Below are positions 23,669 through 35,988 of a DNA stretch of 64,000 nt, piece after piece (positions within the stretch are counted from its first letter, which is position 1; the number at the start of each line of letters is the position of its first letter). The translations under genes and the position numbers were made by a program. The DNA comes from Brevipalpus yothersi (taxonomy: Eukaryota; Arthropoda; Arachnida; Trombidiformes; Tenuipalpidae). Location: contig QZCP01000050.1 in the NCBI GenBank assembly GCA_003956705.1, positions 62,001 to 126,000 on the forward strand, read 5' to 3'. The notes beneath the pieces are model-generated. The model was not told the DNA's origin. It ran no database searches and was given only the letters and a program-made list of their open reading frames with translations.

Positions 23669-26600
23669 ATGAGCTTAGAAGATAAATCTTTTCAGCCATC
23701 CTCCCCCCCGCCGACTTCATCATCACTTTCTGCCTTCAAAGACTTTCAGACTGCTTGGTCTCAAAGATTTCCTGATTGTGATATACCATCCAGAGCATGG
23801 GAAGAAGATGTTCGAACCAATCTAGATAAACATCGACAAAAAGTTGCCCAGCTCCGTGATGAACTGGAGAAGGAAGAGTTTTACGTTGCTTATCTGAAAA
23901 AATTATTAGACGATGCTACCGAATCCAAAGAAACAGAGATTGGACTCACAAGAGAAGAATCCACCACGATCTCCTCCGAATCGACCAGATCTTCGCCATT
24001 ATCCTCTGCTAATTTGCTAAACCAATCAAACAGCAGAGCGATCAATCTTTCTCCCTGTTCCTCTGGTAGTAGCAGCAGTATTAATAGAGAAGAACGGCCT
24101 TTGCGTAAAGATGTCTCATGCAATCCGGCAGTCCATTCAAAAAGCCCTGATCAGTATGTGACAGTTATCAAAGTATCAAGTCAAGGAGAAAGTGATCGAT
24201 TCACTCCTGAACAGCCATGTCAAGCAAGATCAGCTGTGAACAATCATCTTAAAAATAGTAATTTCACTCCTTCCCTCACGAGGGACAAAGACGATGGCCA
24301 GGTAAAATATGACACTGTTTTCCTCTGATTGCATGGCTATTCACCTAACCAGAATAATCAGATTAGTGCCAACCAATCTAACAATCTTATTCCCATTCAT
24401 AATTAGGTAAGTGGAGCTCCTAGACAGTCGTCCATTGAAAAGAGCGACAAAGACACAACTGCTCAAAACAATGAAACTGGTCATTTGCCTAGCTCATACA
24501 GTGCTCATCGATCTGATGCGGATGATGATACTAAGGTTTCACGTCGAAGAAGACCTCCAACTCCTCCTCGAAAACCTAAGATCAATAGATCAAAGTTACC
24601 CGGCTATCCATTCCGAAGTCCTTCATCTGACAACGATGATTCATCAACTCATAATATTATGTCATCTTCAACCACTTCTCTTTCATCCTGTGATTTTTAT
24701 GGACATCCAAGCAAACCTTTGATTGGTACACCTCCTGAATATCGTAATGATCAGAGCCAAGCAGTCAAACCATCTCTTGGTTCATGTAGTGCCAAGAGTA
24801 CCAGTATCATAACAATACAGCCATACTCACCAGTTGGCTCCAATAGCTGGGGCGAGCGTGGATCAAATGAATCAAGAGGCATGAGAAAACCGAGTTCGTT
24901 TCACCGTCCAAGTCAGCCTTCTTCCAGCTATAGCGAGAAGTCAGCTTCAAAAATCAGTGGATTTTCGGAGCGGTGCACAGCTACTCCTTCCTGTTCCAGC
25001 ACATCCAGCTTGGAACGGGCCGCTGAAAGCTTTTCATCACTTGAGCCAGAAATTTCCAAATCATCTGATGTCAATGATGCCTACAATAGGGAAGATAGAG
25101 ATAACTATGATATTGATACAACTCCAAGCAAAGAGTTTCTCGAGCCACATCTCCGCGACCTCATCGATTCTGAAACTCAATCTTCCCCTCATCAGAAAGA
25201 GGATGCATATGATCTCACCTATGACGTGGTGGCTGATAATGATGCCCAAAATACAAGAGCAAATGATAGTGAAGATGAAGCTGTGAGCGATGAAGAGGAA
25301 GATATTTATGATACGGTTGCACCTGATGAAGTTTCTGTGGAAGACTTCAATGCAGAGAGGTGTGAAGACGATTTCAGTCGGCCTCCTTTCCGACCAAGTC
25401 GTGGTTTGTCTGACAACTTAACTAGAGATGAGAATTCCGACCATCTAGACCCCAATTCTTTTGCCAACTACGTAAACATTGACTATTTCTTGAGAAGAGA
25501 AGAAACATCATCCAAAGATGAATCTGACAATGAAGCTCATTTCCTACACTCTATGTCTAGTGATCATGATTTAAACTTAATATCTAGTGGTCAAGCTCAA
25601 AAAAGCTCTTCTCAAGATCTATTTTCCTGTTCTACTTATGACGAAGTTTTCGTGCCAGAGGATGAAGGTGAATATGATTGAACATTTTAGCTTTGTATTG
25701 ATTAATTTTTGTTTTCTTATCCTTTAAAGATCACAAATTCTCAGCTTCCAATTCACATTCCGATAATTTTGGCTCTCAAGAACCTGAGGTAATTCTAGCC
25801 TTTTAACTCATGACGTTGATGCAGTTAATGAATTTCCATACCAATACATGATTTAATTCTCTCTTAAGGATGGACTAGGCAATGCTGATGATGAATTTAT
25901 CACTGAGGCAGAGAGATGTAACATGTATAAGTCCATACTCTCGAGCATAATTGATAGTGAAACAGTTTATGTTGACTGTTTGTTCACACTCATTCAGGTA
26001 AGAGTTCAATTTTTTCTTTTTCTCTCCTTTAACTGTAACCTGCTAACTGAAGAGATCATTTTCTACCCCTGCATCGATTCATTAATGAATCTAAGTTTTG
26101 GTTGCAAAGTTTTCGATAACCTATCATCCTTCAGCTGATGAGCTTATTTTTCTCATTCATCACAAGTATTCATTGCCTAATTTATTCCTTCTCCACATAT
26201 ATTACAATAAACAGTATAGAAAAGCTTTGAAATCAACTACCGAGAGCAGCCATCCTCTACTCTCAACTATGGATCTGGACGCAATATTTTACAAAATTCA
26301 GGACCTTTATGAAATTCATACTGACTTTCTCAATGGTGTGAAAAAGTTGGCAAATTCATCTGACTCAACAGAAATGCCAACTCTTGGAGACCTATTCAAA
26401 GTTTTGGCCAGTCGATTGGAAGCTTACAGTGCCTATCTTAAGAATTATTCTCTTGCTCTCGAAACCGTTCAACGATGTAGTTCTGCCAATAATCAATTTT
26501 CAGAGATCACTCGAGTAAGCATAAAACAATTGCATATGTGAAGCCATTTTGATGCTATCTTCTTTTCTTCCCTAGGCTATAAAACTAAAGTCTCTGAAAA

Positions 26601-29600
26601 GTCAGTCAGTAACTTTGGAAGGTAAATATTCATTCTATAGACCCCTCTATCAATATCTAACTGGTTGTTTATTCCTCACAGAACTATTACATAAGCCTGT
26701 AGCACGCGTACAGAAAAACGCCTTAATTCTACACGATTTGCTCAAGTATTCGAGAAAAAATAGTCATGAATACAGGTCATTGCGAACGGCATTGAAGATG
26801 ACCCAATGTTTCTTGAATGAACTGAATATTGCAGCAACAGAGCAAATGTTCCCAGTAAGTCAATCAAAATTTGAAATTTGAATTCAGAAGATGTCTAACT
26901 TTATTTTACATATATTTTCAATTATCCATGAGGTACAAGACAAAACTCAGCGTCGTGTTGTGAAAGATAGTTGCGTAATCGAAGGCTCAGAGAGCAGACG
27001 GAAATTGCGTCACTTATTCCTCTTCAATGACACTTTAGTTTGCGCTAAATATAAACCATCAACAAGGTAAGTTCTTTGAAACTTTTTCCTAATCGATAGT
27101 GAGTTCGATTTTTAATTTTCAGACAAAAACCTGCTTGCGATCTCAAGTGGCATGCTCTTCTTAGTGAAATCTCTTTGTCCGATTCAGGAGGTGAGAATAA
27201 AATCTTTCATGCTTTCTGTGCCTCATTATTGGTATCTTTAGAAACAAATACAGGTCACAAAGAAAAAGAAATCAGTTCTGAGATCCGAAATCTCAAGTCA
27301 AAAGTTAGTAGCATTAGGGACGTTATTTTGAAAGAGGTAAGAAACTTGGGCGTTAGCTATATCATCACCATGATCATCATGAATTTAACTTTTGCGTTAT
27401 TCAATTTTTGAACAGAAGAGTCGAAGTAACACAAAAATGGTTGAGAAGTTGAAAAAGAAATTGAATGAACATGTAAGTTTTGATGAAACATGTTTTGCTC
27501 GCTCAAAATTCCATCTAACTGTGGAAATTTCATCCAAATTTCAGGAAAGACAACTCGCTTTAATTCTGCCTCAACTTCCATTTGTGATATCGCTTAAAAA
27601 TGGTCGGGCTTACACCTTTTATTTATCGTCCGAATTTGACAGAACTCAGTGGATTGAGTCTATTAAAGTTTTACAACAGTCATTAGGATCGGTCAACGAA
27701 CAGGTGAATTTGAGTGAACTTCAGGCTTGGATTGATGCTTGTAAGGTAGGTGTCCTGCAAAAATTTTCAATTCAAATTTGAAGCTTGTCATTGTTGACTC
27801 TTTCTATCTATGTCTGTCTATCTCGACGAATTCAGTCCATTCAGAACCTATAGCCAGAAATGAAATAAGAGGAATGAGAATCTCTCGAGTTTTGATCTAC
27901 AATCATTCGACTGCATCAAATACTCTAGGCTCTTTGACAATCACGTGAATCTTTTAAATAAATTTCTACCTTTATCATCACAGATCGAAAAAGGGTTAAA
28001 TACAAGCCTTTGGTCATACTTAATGCCTTGTAATAGGGAAGAAGATGCTCTCCATGGCGAGCTACATCTCACATTGAAAACTCTTCGAGGTTTCTCGGAG
28101 CCTACAAGTTAGTATTATTAACAGCCTTCAACTCAACGCGATCCTTTGAAGTTCTAAGACTCATGTTTATCTCTTCCTCTATCAATTAGAAATATTTATT
28201 GCAATGGAAGTGGATACTTATGGACACTTCTTTCAGAGAGCTACCACCAGAACAGTGTGTGACTCTGAAGAACGCTCTTTGGGTCAAGATTTCACCCTCG
28301 ATCTTGATGGCTCATCCCATCTGCGTTTCATCTGCTATGAGGAAAGCAACAGTAGTAAAAAACCGATTCTCAGAGGTAAAACTACGCTCGAACTTGGTTC
28401 TTCATGGTTGAAAGACAAAATCCTCTCAAAAGAGCTTATCTTCCCAGGGGTGAGTTTCTCATGCTTGATTGCCACCTAAGACCGAATTCATCCACAAATT
28501 TCTCGTTTTCCAGTGTAAACTGTCTATAGATTTGAAATATATCTCTCTGGAGACCAGCCCTATGAGATTTCCCGCTGGTAAAGTTTATGGTGCTTTTGGA
28601 GTGCCCATAAGTCAAGTAACTAAGTGAGTTAGACGAATTTACATTGTTTTCATTACACAATTGCAAAATTTATTTCAATCACGATTCAAGAACCAAGTAG
28701 AGACAGAAATTTGATGAGTTTTTCCATCGACTGGATGTTTTTAATCATTTTCCTTGTTGCCAGACTATTATTATTTGCAAAAATAGCTTGAGAGTTCCCT
28801 AAAATATTTCATCACACATCAATGTCATGATGCATTCCGTAATCTGATCTGATAAGCTCCTCTTTTTCCTTTGAAGAGTGATCAATCTACAATACTTTAG
28901 AGCAATTCATGGCTATAATTGTTGATTCTCATCTTCTGAATTCTTCACCGATGTTTTTACAAGATCAGCTAGAAATTTTCACGTCATCATTCTTCGTTCC
29001 GATTCTCTTAGCTAACATTTTTATTGTGACCTTTTCAACAATGTGTTATAATTCTGTGCAAAATTTGATCAGCTTTCTGTGGCCACAAATCATGATCATA
29101 ACTCTCTATTATTGACACATCAAGAGCATGCTATCACAATCGTTGCCAGCTACTGCTTTTAAACGAATCATCCTTTTAGAGGCACAGTGCAACCCTTCAA
29201 ATGAGAGCTACAAATCATCAATTCTTGCCAAGTTTTGATGTACCGTTTCATCGAATAACTTTTTTGCTTCATAACAGAATGATTCATTGCCTACTTTATT
29301 TGAGTTTCCTTTTCATTCGAAGTTTTTCATTACCTAATAAGAGTGATAGTTGATATCACTTTTTCATTTTGGGGAATTATTCTGAACTAATTGGTTACAG
29401 ATTATTAAAGTACTCAATTTTTTCTTCGAAATCCAAACTTGAGCAAAGTTCATAGGCTTGCCTTTTGTTGGCTGGTAGCATTGACCGTAGCTCTTTTGCT
29501 GAAAACTTTCTTAGATTGCCAAGGACGTGTTCGTTGTTGACCTCATTTTCTCCATTTGTGTCGAGCTTCTTCGTATATGATGACCATCTTCTTCCATCTT

Positions 29601-32600
29601 GAATGGGTGGATCGATCATATTCGATGATAGTTGTAACTGAGACTCAGGTCTTGATTTTTTTGAACTATCATTAGCTGTTTTATCAGATATTTCTCTCGA
29701 ACCGTTTACCAAATTGATTCTTCCACCATCCTCCATCTTCGAATCTAGAGAATCATTCAAGCTATTGACATACTTTGAAACTTGAGCCAAACTTCCCAGA
29801 CCACTCTCATTGCTAATATGGACCACGTTTGTTTGATTACTTCTGGGAATTAAATCGTTCTTTTCATACCATTCATATTCACTCTCATGAAGAACCATCA
29901 ACTGAACTCTACAGCCAGAGTTTTCAATGCGTTTTTTGATTTGAGCATGATTCTCTCGATTAACATTCACACCGTTCACCTCTATCAGACGATCCCATTG
30001 ACGTAAGCCAGCTAAGCTTGCTGGGCTATCAGGGTCTACTTCTGAGATGAGTTTGGCACTGTCTTTGTGATAGGTATTCAATGTGAATCCGAATTTTTGG
30101 TCAGGTTTGCTTACTATTGTGCAAATTCTTGGACTTGGAGCACTTTCAGGCATCCGAATCAGTTCTCTTATTGGACTGATCTCTCCTTTTTCCGATGCAG
30201 ACATTGTGGGATAGATTAGCATTTCGCTTCCTATCGATGATCTGTGGAAGGAATCCGATTGTAGAAGGCTAAGTTGGGATTTTCGAGCTGAAACTCTTTC
30301 ACTGATCAAATGGTTGCGGAGGTTGTCCATGTCTCGAATCAGACTAGTTGAATTGTGATGAATACGAAGGTTTCTGCTCAAAAACCACTCATATGCTTGC
30401 TTATCGACAACCAGGAAAGTAACCTCTTGATCAGGTGAATTCCGAATCATTTTGACCAAGTTTTGATGGCTGGTATATTCCACGTTAACGTTGTTCACCT
30501 CTATTAGGCGGTCATTTTCTTCCACTCCAGCTTTTGCTGCTGGTCCATCTGGATCGATATTGCACAAGAAATGACCCTCATTTTCAGGTAGAGAATCTAG
30601 TTTGAACCCGTAGTCTGAGCATTCTTCGCTCTTTCGTAGCTTACATTGTCTCGCAAAAAATTCTCGATCAAGAATTGTGATAGTTGTAATGTGAGATGAT
30701 TGACTTCCTTCAGTTATGTTCGATTTGATAGTTGATACAGAATTGTGGCTCTTCAAGCTATTTTTCAGAAAATTCGATTCGGAGAATGATCCATCCAACT
30801 TACTTTTCTCATTCGAGAATGTTTCGTGTTCCATGAGCTCTTTCCCAGATGAGAATCTCTTCTGGTTGATATTTTCCTTCTGATTATTGTGTTGAGGGCT
30901 CATATCGGAATTTGGGACTGAATGGCGATGATAATTCCCATTTGGAACGATTCCTTCTGGTATGGCACTTTTTTTACCACTGAAGCTCTCGATGCGGTCT
31001 GAGATGACGTTGAAGAACGATGGTTCTTCGTTCTTAAACTTATCTTCTGTATAGTAGTGTTCAAGATCTGGATGGGAGCTGGTGATGACCATCAAGTATC
31101 TTTTTCTCCATCTCTCTGTTTCTTCGGGTAGTAAAAGCAAAGAAACTCTTCCTCCCGGTGACTCCTTTATTGTCTTGATCACTTGAGAATGACTGAGTTT
31201 CTCCACATTTTGACGATTGACTTCGATCAACCAGTCACCTCTACAAACATTGGTGGCTTCTGCTGGGCCATCTGGATGGACCATTGATATAAAATGTCCT
31301 TCTCCAGCTTTATTAGTAACTAAGTCGAACCCATATCCGTTGTAATGAGGCCACTTATGTAGCATACAGAGTTTAGGTGGTAAGATGGTCAAATCCATTG
31401 GAATTGATAAACTTTACTTGCTGATTTAATAACAATCAACAAACTCCAGTTTTTGATGATGCTGAAGTTGGGGTGAAAATTCACTACATCGAAAATATGG
31501 AGTAAAACAGATTCAAACTAGATGCACTACATACCAAAAGTTTCCGGATCAAATTGGAAGAAGAGGTGTGTGCAAATGAAGTCAGTGAGGCTCACTCCAT
31601 TCACAACTGGGATGGAATGATTGTGTTTCACTAGCTTCTGGATCAGGTGTGAGATTATCTCTGATCGTGGTTATCGATGAGCTTTCTCATTTTTTTTAGC
31701 TCACAACTTTGATGAATCTTTATCACAACAGACTCTCTTTTCAGTTTGTTTTAGGCTAAAATGTGAAGAATGATATGAGAAAAAATATTTCTGCCAGCCA
31801 GCATGAGAATTCCTTGAGACACTTGTCTTGTGGATTCGCCTTCGATTTGTTGCATAAGCTAATTAGCTTCGCTCAGCGCTTGTAATCTTTTTCAATTGTA
31901 ATCAATGTTTGTTCTTCTCTCCTTCTCTACTCTTGTTTTTACTTAGGAAAGAGAAAAGCAATGTACCATATCTGATCGTCGGCTGCGTTAAAGAGGTAGA
32001 GCGTCGAGGTATGAAGGAAGTTGGAGTGTACCGAGTCTCTGGACTCTCATCGGATATACAAAGACTCAAGAAAGGTTTTGAGACAAGTAAGCATTGTTCT
32101 TCGACGACTAATTTACAAAGGAATTTCGAGGATCTAATTTTTCTCTCGCTTTAACTATTCATTTTATTGCAGATCCTTATGAAGTAGAGCACTTATTAAA
32201 AGAAATAGATATTCATGCCATCACGGGACTACTCAAAATGTACTTGAGAGAGCTTCCAGAGGCTCTCTTCACCAATCTTTTTTACAAAAAGTTCTTTGAT
32301 GCATTCAGTAAGTCTCTGATAGAGTGTGAGATCATTTCATTAGTGTGGAGCTTCGTTTTTCGTATCGAAGCTAATCATCTCTTGAATTCTTCTGCATTTA
32401 TGTTTGTTCAATTTCTTCTATCATTTCTGACGGTTTTCTATTTCCTCCTCTAAAGGCTTGACCAATCAGGAAGAGCGAAAAAAGAGACTTATAGAGCTTT
32501 ATTTCCTCCTACCTCCCGTAAATATGCATACCATCAATTTCCTCATCGATCATCTCGTAGAGTGAGTACTACTCGTAAAAATCTGATTTATTTGCTCCTT

Positions 32601-32969
32601 TAATTACCTATACTCCATTTTTGCTGATTATTGAAAATTTTTTTACCATCTTCATCTCAATAGGGTCAACAGACACAAAGATGAAAATCGAATGGTAAGC
32701 ATCAAAGTTTCAAGTTTATCAAACCTCTTGAAACCCCTTAGAATTGTAAATTATTCCTAATTTCTCCTTTCTTCTTCAAGACTCTTCATAATCTCGCTAC
32801 TGTTATCGGACCAACACTCATTAGACCTGGCTCGACCAGCCCACCAACTTCTTCAGGAGCCACAAATACTGATACATTCACAGCTGGAACAATAGATGTT
32901 ATGGCACAAGCTGGAATACTATACTTCTTCTTGAAGAGAAAAACTGTGGAATTACCAGGCAATGCATGA
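23669..32969 (+). CDS. BCR/ABR homologue: coiled coil, RhoGEF (DH-PH), C2, RhoGAP
   Basis: Dual Rho-family regulator, 1416 residues from 20 exons: 23669-24301, 24407-25667, 25730-25788, 25869-25997, 26215-26514, 26576-26621, 26682-26854, 26933-27066, 27123-27190, 27242-27336, 27416-27472, 27545-27745, 27984-28107, 28190-28449, 28514-28623, 31947-32086, 32173-32307, 32456-32561, 32664-32694, 32781-32969; all phases agree. The N-terminus (AWSQRFPDCD...FYVAYLKKLL) matches the BCR oligomerisation coiled coil. Then come a long Ser/Pro/acidic linker with PPTPPRKPK, the DH domain (about 665-865), PH (about 868-1052), C2 (about 1060-1185) and RhoGAP from about 1217, with the arginine finger in VYRVSG (Arg 1246). 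It should promote nucleotide exchange through DH and inactivate Rac/Cdc42-type GTPases through GAP. The acceptor of exon 10 could be 27242 or 27254. The 3.3 kb intron 28624-31946 contains an antisense gene. Confidence 0.95.
29395..31398 (-). CDS. Three-PDZ scaffold protein, NHERF/PDZK1-like, intronless
   Basis: Adaptor that would gather membrane proteins by their C-termini. A single uninterrupted 667-codon frame starts at ATG 31398. PDZ1 has its carboxylate-binding loop GYGF at residues 21-24, followed by HPDGPAEATNVCRGDWLIEVN. PDZ2 has DYGF near residue 262, with DPDGPAAKAGVEENDRLIEVN. PDZ3 has KFGF near residue 436, with DPDSPASLAGLRQWDRLIEVN. This spacing and the 'GDxLIEVNxxNVE' signature are typical of NHERF/PDZK1 proteins. 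Linkers are Ser-rich. The protein ends in EEKIEYFNNL, similar to the ERM-binding tail of NHERF1 (...ELFSNL), so binding to ezrin/moesin FERM domains is an inference. The whole gene lies inside an intron of the BCR-like gene on the opposite strand. The absence of introns, in a window where every other complete gene has them, suggests retroposition or complete intron loss. Confidence 0.93.
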   Translation of the reverse strand: MDLTILPPKLCMLHKWPHYNGYGFDLVTNKAGEGHFISMVHPDGPAEATNVCRGDWLIEVNRQNVEKLSHSQVIKTIKESPGGRVSLLLLPEETERWRKRYLMVITSSHPDLEHYYTEDKFKNEEPSFFNVISDRIESFSGKKSAIPEGIVPNGNYHRHSVPNSDMSPQHNNQKENINQKRFSSGKELMEHETFSNEKSKLDGSFSESNFLKNSLKSHNSVSTIKSNITEGSQSSHITTITILDREFFARQCKLRKSEECSDYGFKLDSLPENEGHFLCNIDPDGPAAKAGVEENDRLIEVNNVNVEYTSHQNLVKMIRNSPDQEVTFLVVDKQAYEWFLSRNLRIHHNSTSLIRDMDNLRNHLISERVSARKSQLSLLQSDSFHRSSIGSEMLIYPTMSASEKGEISPIRELIRMPESAPSPRICTIVSKPDQKFGFTLNTYHKDSAKLISEVDPDSPASLAGLRQWDRLIEVNGVNVNRENHAQIKKRIENSGCRVQLMVLHESEYEWYEKNDLIPRSNQTNVVHISNESGLGSLAQVSKYVNSLNDSLDSKMEDGGRINLVNGSREISDKTANDSSKKSRPESQLQLSSNMIDPPIQDGRRWSSYTKKLDTNGENEVNNEHVLGNLRKFSAKELRSMLPANKRQAYELCSSLDFEEKIEYFNNL

Positions 32970-33571
32970 AATATTAGCTTGGTACTCACAAGGCAATTAT
33001 CATTTTGGTTGCTCAAACTCTTACAAAAAGAAAGTTATTTAAGAAACGTTCTCAATTTTAACCACCTTGACGGACATCAATTCTCTCATCGAGGTTTTTC
33101 CTTGATTAACTCCTAAATTATCAAGGGAAAGGATAAACACATTCTTTTCCAATTCTGTGCCTCTTAAGGAAAATTGAAACTCGTCTATTTCGATATTCTG
33201 AAGAAAATAAACTTGTGAATAATATTGTTCAATATTCTTTGCTGCCAACTTTCACCTTTCTAATCATTTGAAGGGTCTTTTAGGAAATTTCCATCTTGCC
33301 TTATTCAATTTATCGGTATCAAGTAGCAGTATTGATACACTATGGAGAGAAGTGATAGATCACTCTGATTTTATTCAATGGTCTAGGAGAGGTGGGATAG
33401 ATTACGAACTCCGGGACTAGCAAAAAAAGTATATAAAAAGATACTAAAGTTAAGGAAAAATGCTATACCAATGATTGAAATATAGAAATGATTAGAATAT
33501 CTCCTGAGAATGGGACCGAATCCCCTTTTGAGATCAGATTTTTGTTGACAATAGTTGAGATAGATTAGATT
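32970..33571. other. Intergenic, convergent BCR-like and spermine synthase 3' ends
   Basis: Six hundred bases with no coding segment recognised. Expected to contain both 3' UTRs. Confidence 0.45.
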
Positions 33572-34900
33572 TTAGTCCAACTTAGTTACATCATAGAAAA
33601 CCCATCTGAAAAGAGAGAAGATAAATTTTTAGAGACAGAAAATCACGATTGAGTATAAAGCTTACTCTTCCAAGAAAGATGGGACGAAGGCAGAATGGCG
33701 TGAGAATTCAAGCTTAAAAGGCATCGTTCGAAGCAAATTTTCGTACGTTTCCAGAGCTTGGGTGCAGCCAGATCCAATTGCCTATATAAAAGAGGATACG
33801 CTTCAGGGAACGTCTAGAAAGATGTGAATGGAAAACTTACATGGTTCATGTATTTCCCATTTTTACAGAGACATGGTAGAGATAAAGTGAGAATCTTCTT
33901 TATCAAAGCCCATATGTCTTTACTGCTAGCATCTTCATCACCATGAATGGGAATGTCTGTCAAATCGTTGAAAATCATATCAAACTTGCGACCATCTCTG
34001 AGAAACTGTTCGAGATTTGGTAAACAATCATCAATTATGATCTCATATTTATCGGTTTTTAAAGTGTCTAGAACAGATCCACAAGCTCCTCGAAGGTATT
34101 TTCTACAGCCTTCAACCACAGCATCGTCTATGTCGATCATGGTGACAAACTTAGGTTCCTCCTTCAATAGCTCATGAAGAAGACCACCATCTCCACCACC
34201 CAATATGAGGATATCCTTGTCTTTATAATCAACCTTCCCATAGTTCATCAGACCATGAGTGTATGGCAGATCTTTTTCAGCCAGATTCTGTAAATCATCT
34301 AGAAAAAGAGCATTTCCAAAAGTTTTAGACTCCATGATCTTGACGTGCTGGAATTTCGATCTTCTATCAAATAGAATTCTCTGAAAATCATATTCCAGAA
34401 CACGATCATCAGAGGATACATAATAATTGAACACCGGACATCCTCTCTTAAGGGCTGGAATTTTCTCGATACAGTCACCGAGTATGTCTCTCAACTCGTC
34501 TCGAGTTTCATCAATCACTCGACTGAGATTCTTTTTCGCGTCTGTTGGAAAGAAGAAATTGAAAATTAATACTTAGGATCCAATTCAAAGACACATTTTT
34601 GTCCTTCAATGAAAACGAACCATCAGTGAGACTCTCTCCCTTGATTGCTTCGATGTTAATCGAATAAAAGTGTTGATGGTCGTAGCGGCGTACGAAAGCT
34701 GTTAGACTTGGAAGAGGAGGTGTCTCGGTGGCCTGAAGAACAGAGAAAGAACCGTTTTCCAGAGGTGCTTCATAGCATTGCTGGAGGAACAGTTTTCGTC
34801 TGAGAACATCTTTCAGATGCACGATCACCGATTCCGGTGTTTGAGCTGGGCAAAGATCCCATCGAATGGACAGCAAATATGATAGACTTCTAAACGACAT
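33572..34900 (-). CDS. Sms: Spermine synthase
   Basis: Aminopropyltransferase making spermine from spermidine and decarboxylated S-adenosylmethionine. Exons: 34900-34621, 34541-33841, 33781-33666, 33605-33572; 376 residues. The first exon and the start of the second form the N-terminal domain that in spermine synthases resembles AdoMet decarboxylase. The catalytic domain shows YDFQ...SKFQHVKIMES, FGNALFLDD, AEKDLPYTHGLM and ILILGGGDGGLL (the dcAdoMet-binding glycine motif, about residues 206-211). It also has the MIDIDDAVVEGCRKYL acidic site and FDMIFNDLTDIPI with the catalytic Asp. The end SFLEEWVFYDV matches the human SYLELWVFYTV. The split Glu codon joining exons 3 and 4 was deduced from this match. 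The first donor is weak (GATG|GTTCGT); GAGA|GTCTCA nearby gives the same phase. Confidence 0.93.
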
Positions 34901-35669
34901 AGTAGTGTTCAAATGGGAAGTTGATGCTTGGGAAAATCATTCAAGAAGATGAAAGTGAACAAAATTTCATGAACTAGGCTGATCAGTCAGCAATGTTGAC
35001 ACTCATGAAATATAGTGATAATGATGAATGATCTTCGACTATAATTCTCGCAATACAATACAATTCGCGTTAATCATTGGCAATTGTGAGCAGCGTTGAC
35101 TGGATTCGATATCATATTCAATATCTTCATCAAATTACTCACAAGTCAGTTTGAGATGAGAAGCTTAAAGCTCTGTCAAGCTGCGATAAAGAGTCAAGTT
35201 GTCAGCAAATCTTTGATAATTTTATCGGGTAAATTGATCCTTTCATGGCCAATTTTGATGGAGAAAGCATATTTAATGTTGGAATCAAAATTTTGGTGAC
35301 GGGAGAGCGAGAAATCTCTTTACTCACCGAATTCCGGAGTAAAACTGAAAAGTTTAATAATCTAGTATCTGTTTCCAGAATATTACTACTAGATCTGAGT
35401 TTCTCATTCGTTAAAGTGTCAATGATTTCTTTAAACGGTGCGAAAATCACGATAAATCGTCTTGAGGAATTTGAAAGAAGCAAATATTATATGCAAGTGT
35501 ATATAATTTCAGGAAAAAGTTAGCAAAATTGTTCAAATTAGCCAGAAAATTAGTTGCCAAAAAGTTTAACCAAAAAGAGCGCGGACTGAAGTCAATTGGC
35601 TTGAGATCAGATCTTGGCGAGGCTATCATTTGGTATCTTAAAGATTCTCTCTCTTTCTCTTTCTTTTTC

Positions 35670-35706
<37 letters not shown>

Positions 35707-35988
35707 TAAGAGAGTTTCTTTCAGAACTTTTCTTTGAGAGAAAATTCTTGCTCTTTTGTAACAATGGAAAAGTTGAAACATTTGATTTTTGTTTCAACTA
35801 ACTTTTCTTTTATCATATTGTTCAGTGGATATTATTCGGAACATGGCAATTACTTGATTCGATGAAATATTTGAGCTTTGTGATGAAATTTTCCCATGAA
35901 ATTCGTCGCCCAGGACTCTTTTTGGTTCAACATCATTCCGGTGTCTGAAATTGTATTGTGAAAATACACATCCGATGATAATTTCATC
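34901..35988. other. Intergenic, divergent Sms and Ihog-like genes
   Basis: About 1.1 kb. Open stretches of about 90 codons occur on both strands between 35202 and 35523 but resemble nothing I know and have no splice support. A CT-rich run lies at about 35682-35704. Promoters of both flanking genes should be here. Confidence 0.4.
35682..35704. repeat. (CT)n microsatellite
   Basis: A CT run of about 23 bases, with an interrupted CT-rich flank from about 35646. Confidence 0.9.

Noticed and set aside
29395..31398. PDZ gene considered as a processed pseudogene
   Set aside because: The 667-codon frame is intact, all three ligand loops are preserved and the C-terminal motif is present, so it is more likely functional.
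35202..35523. Overlapping open frames of about 90 codons on both strands between Sms and the Ihog-like gene
   Set aside because: Neither resembles a known family, neither has convincing splice sites, and both strands being open at once suggests chance in AT-rich DNA.
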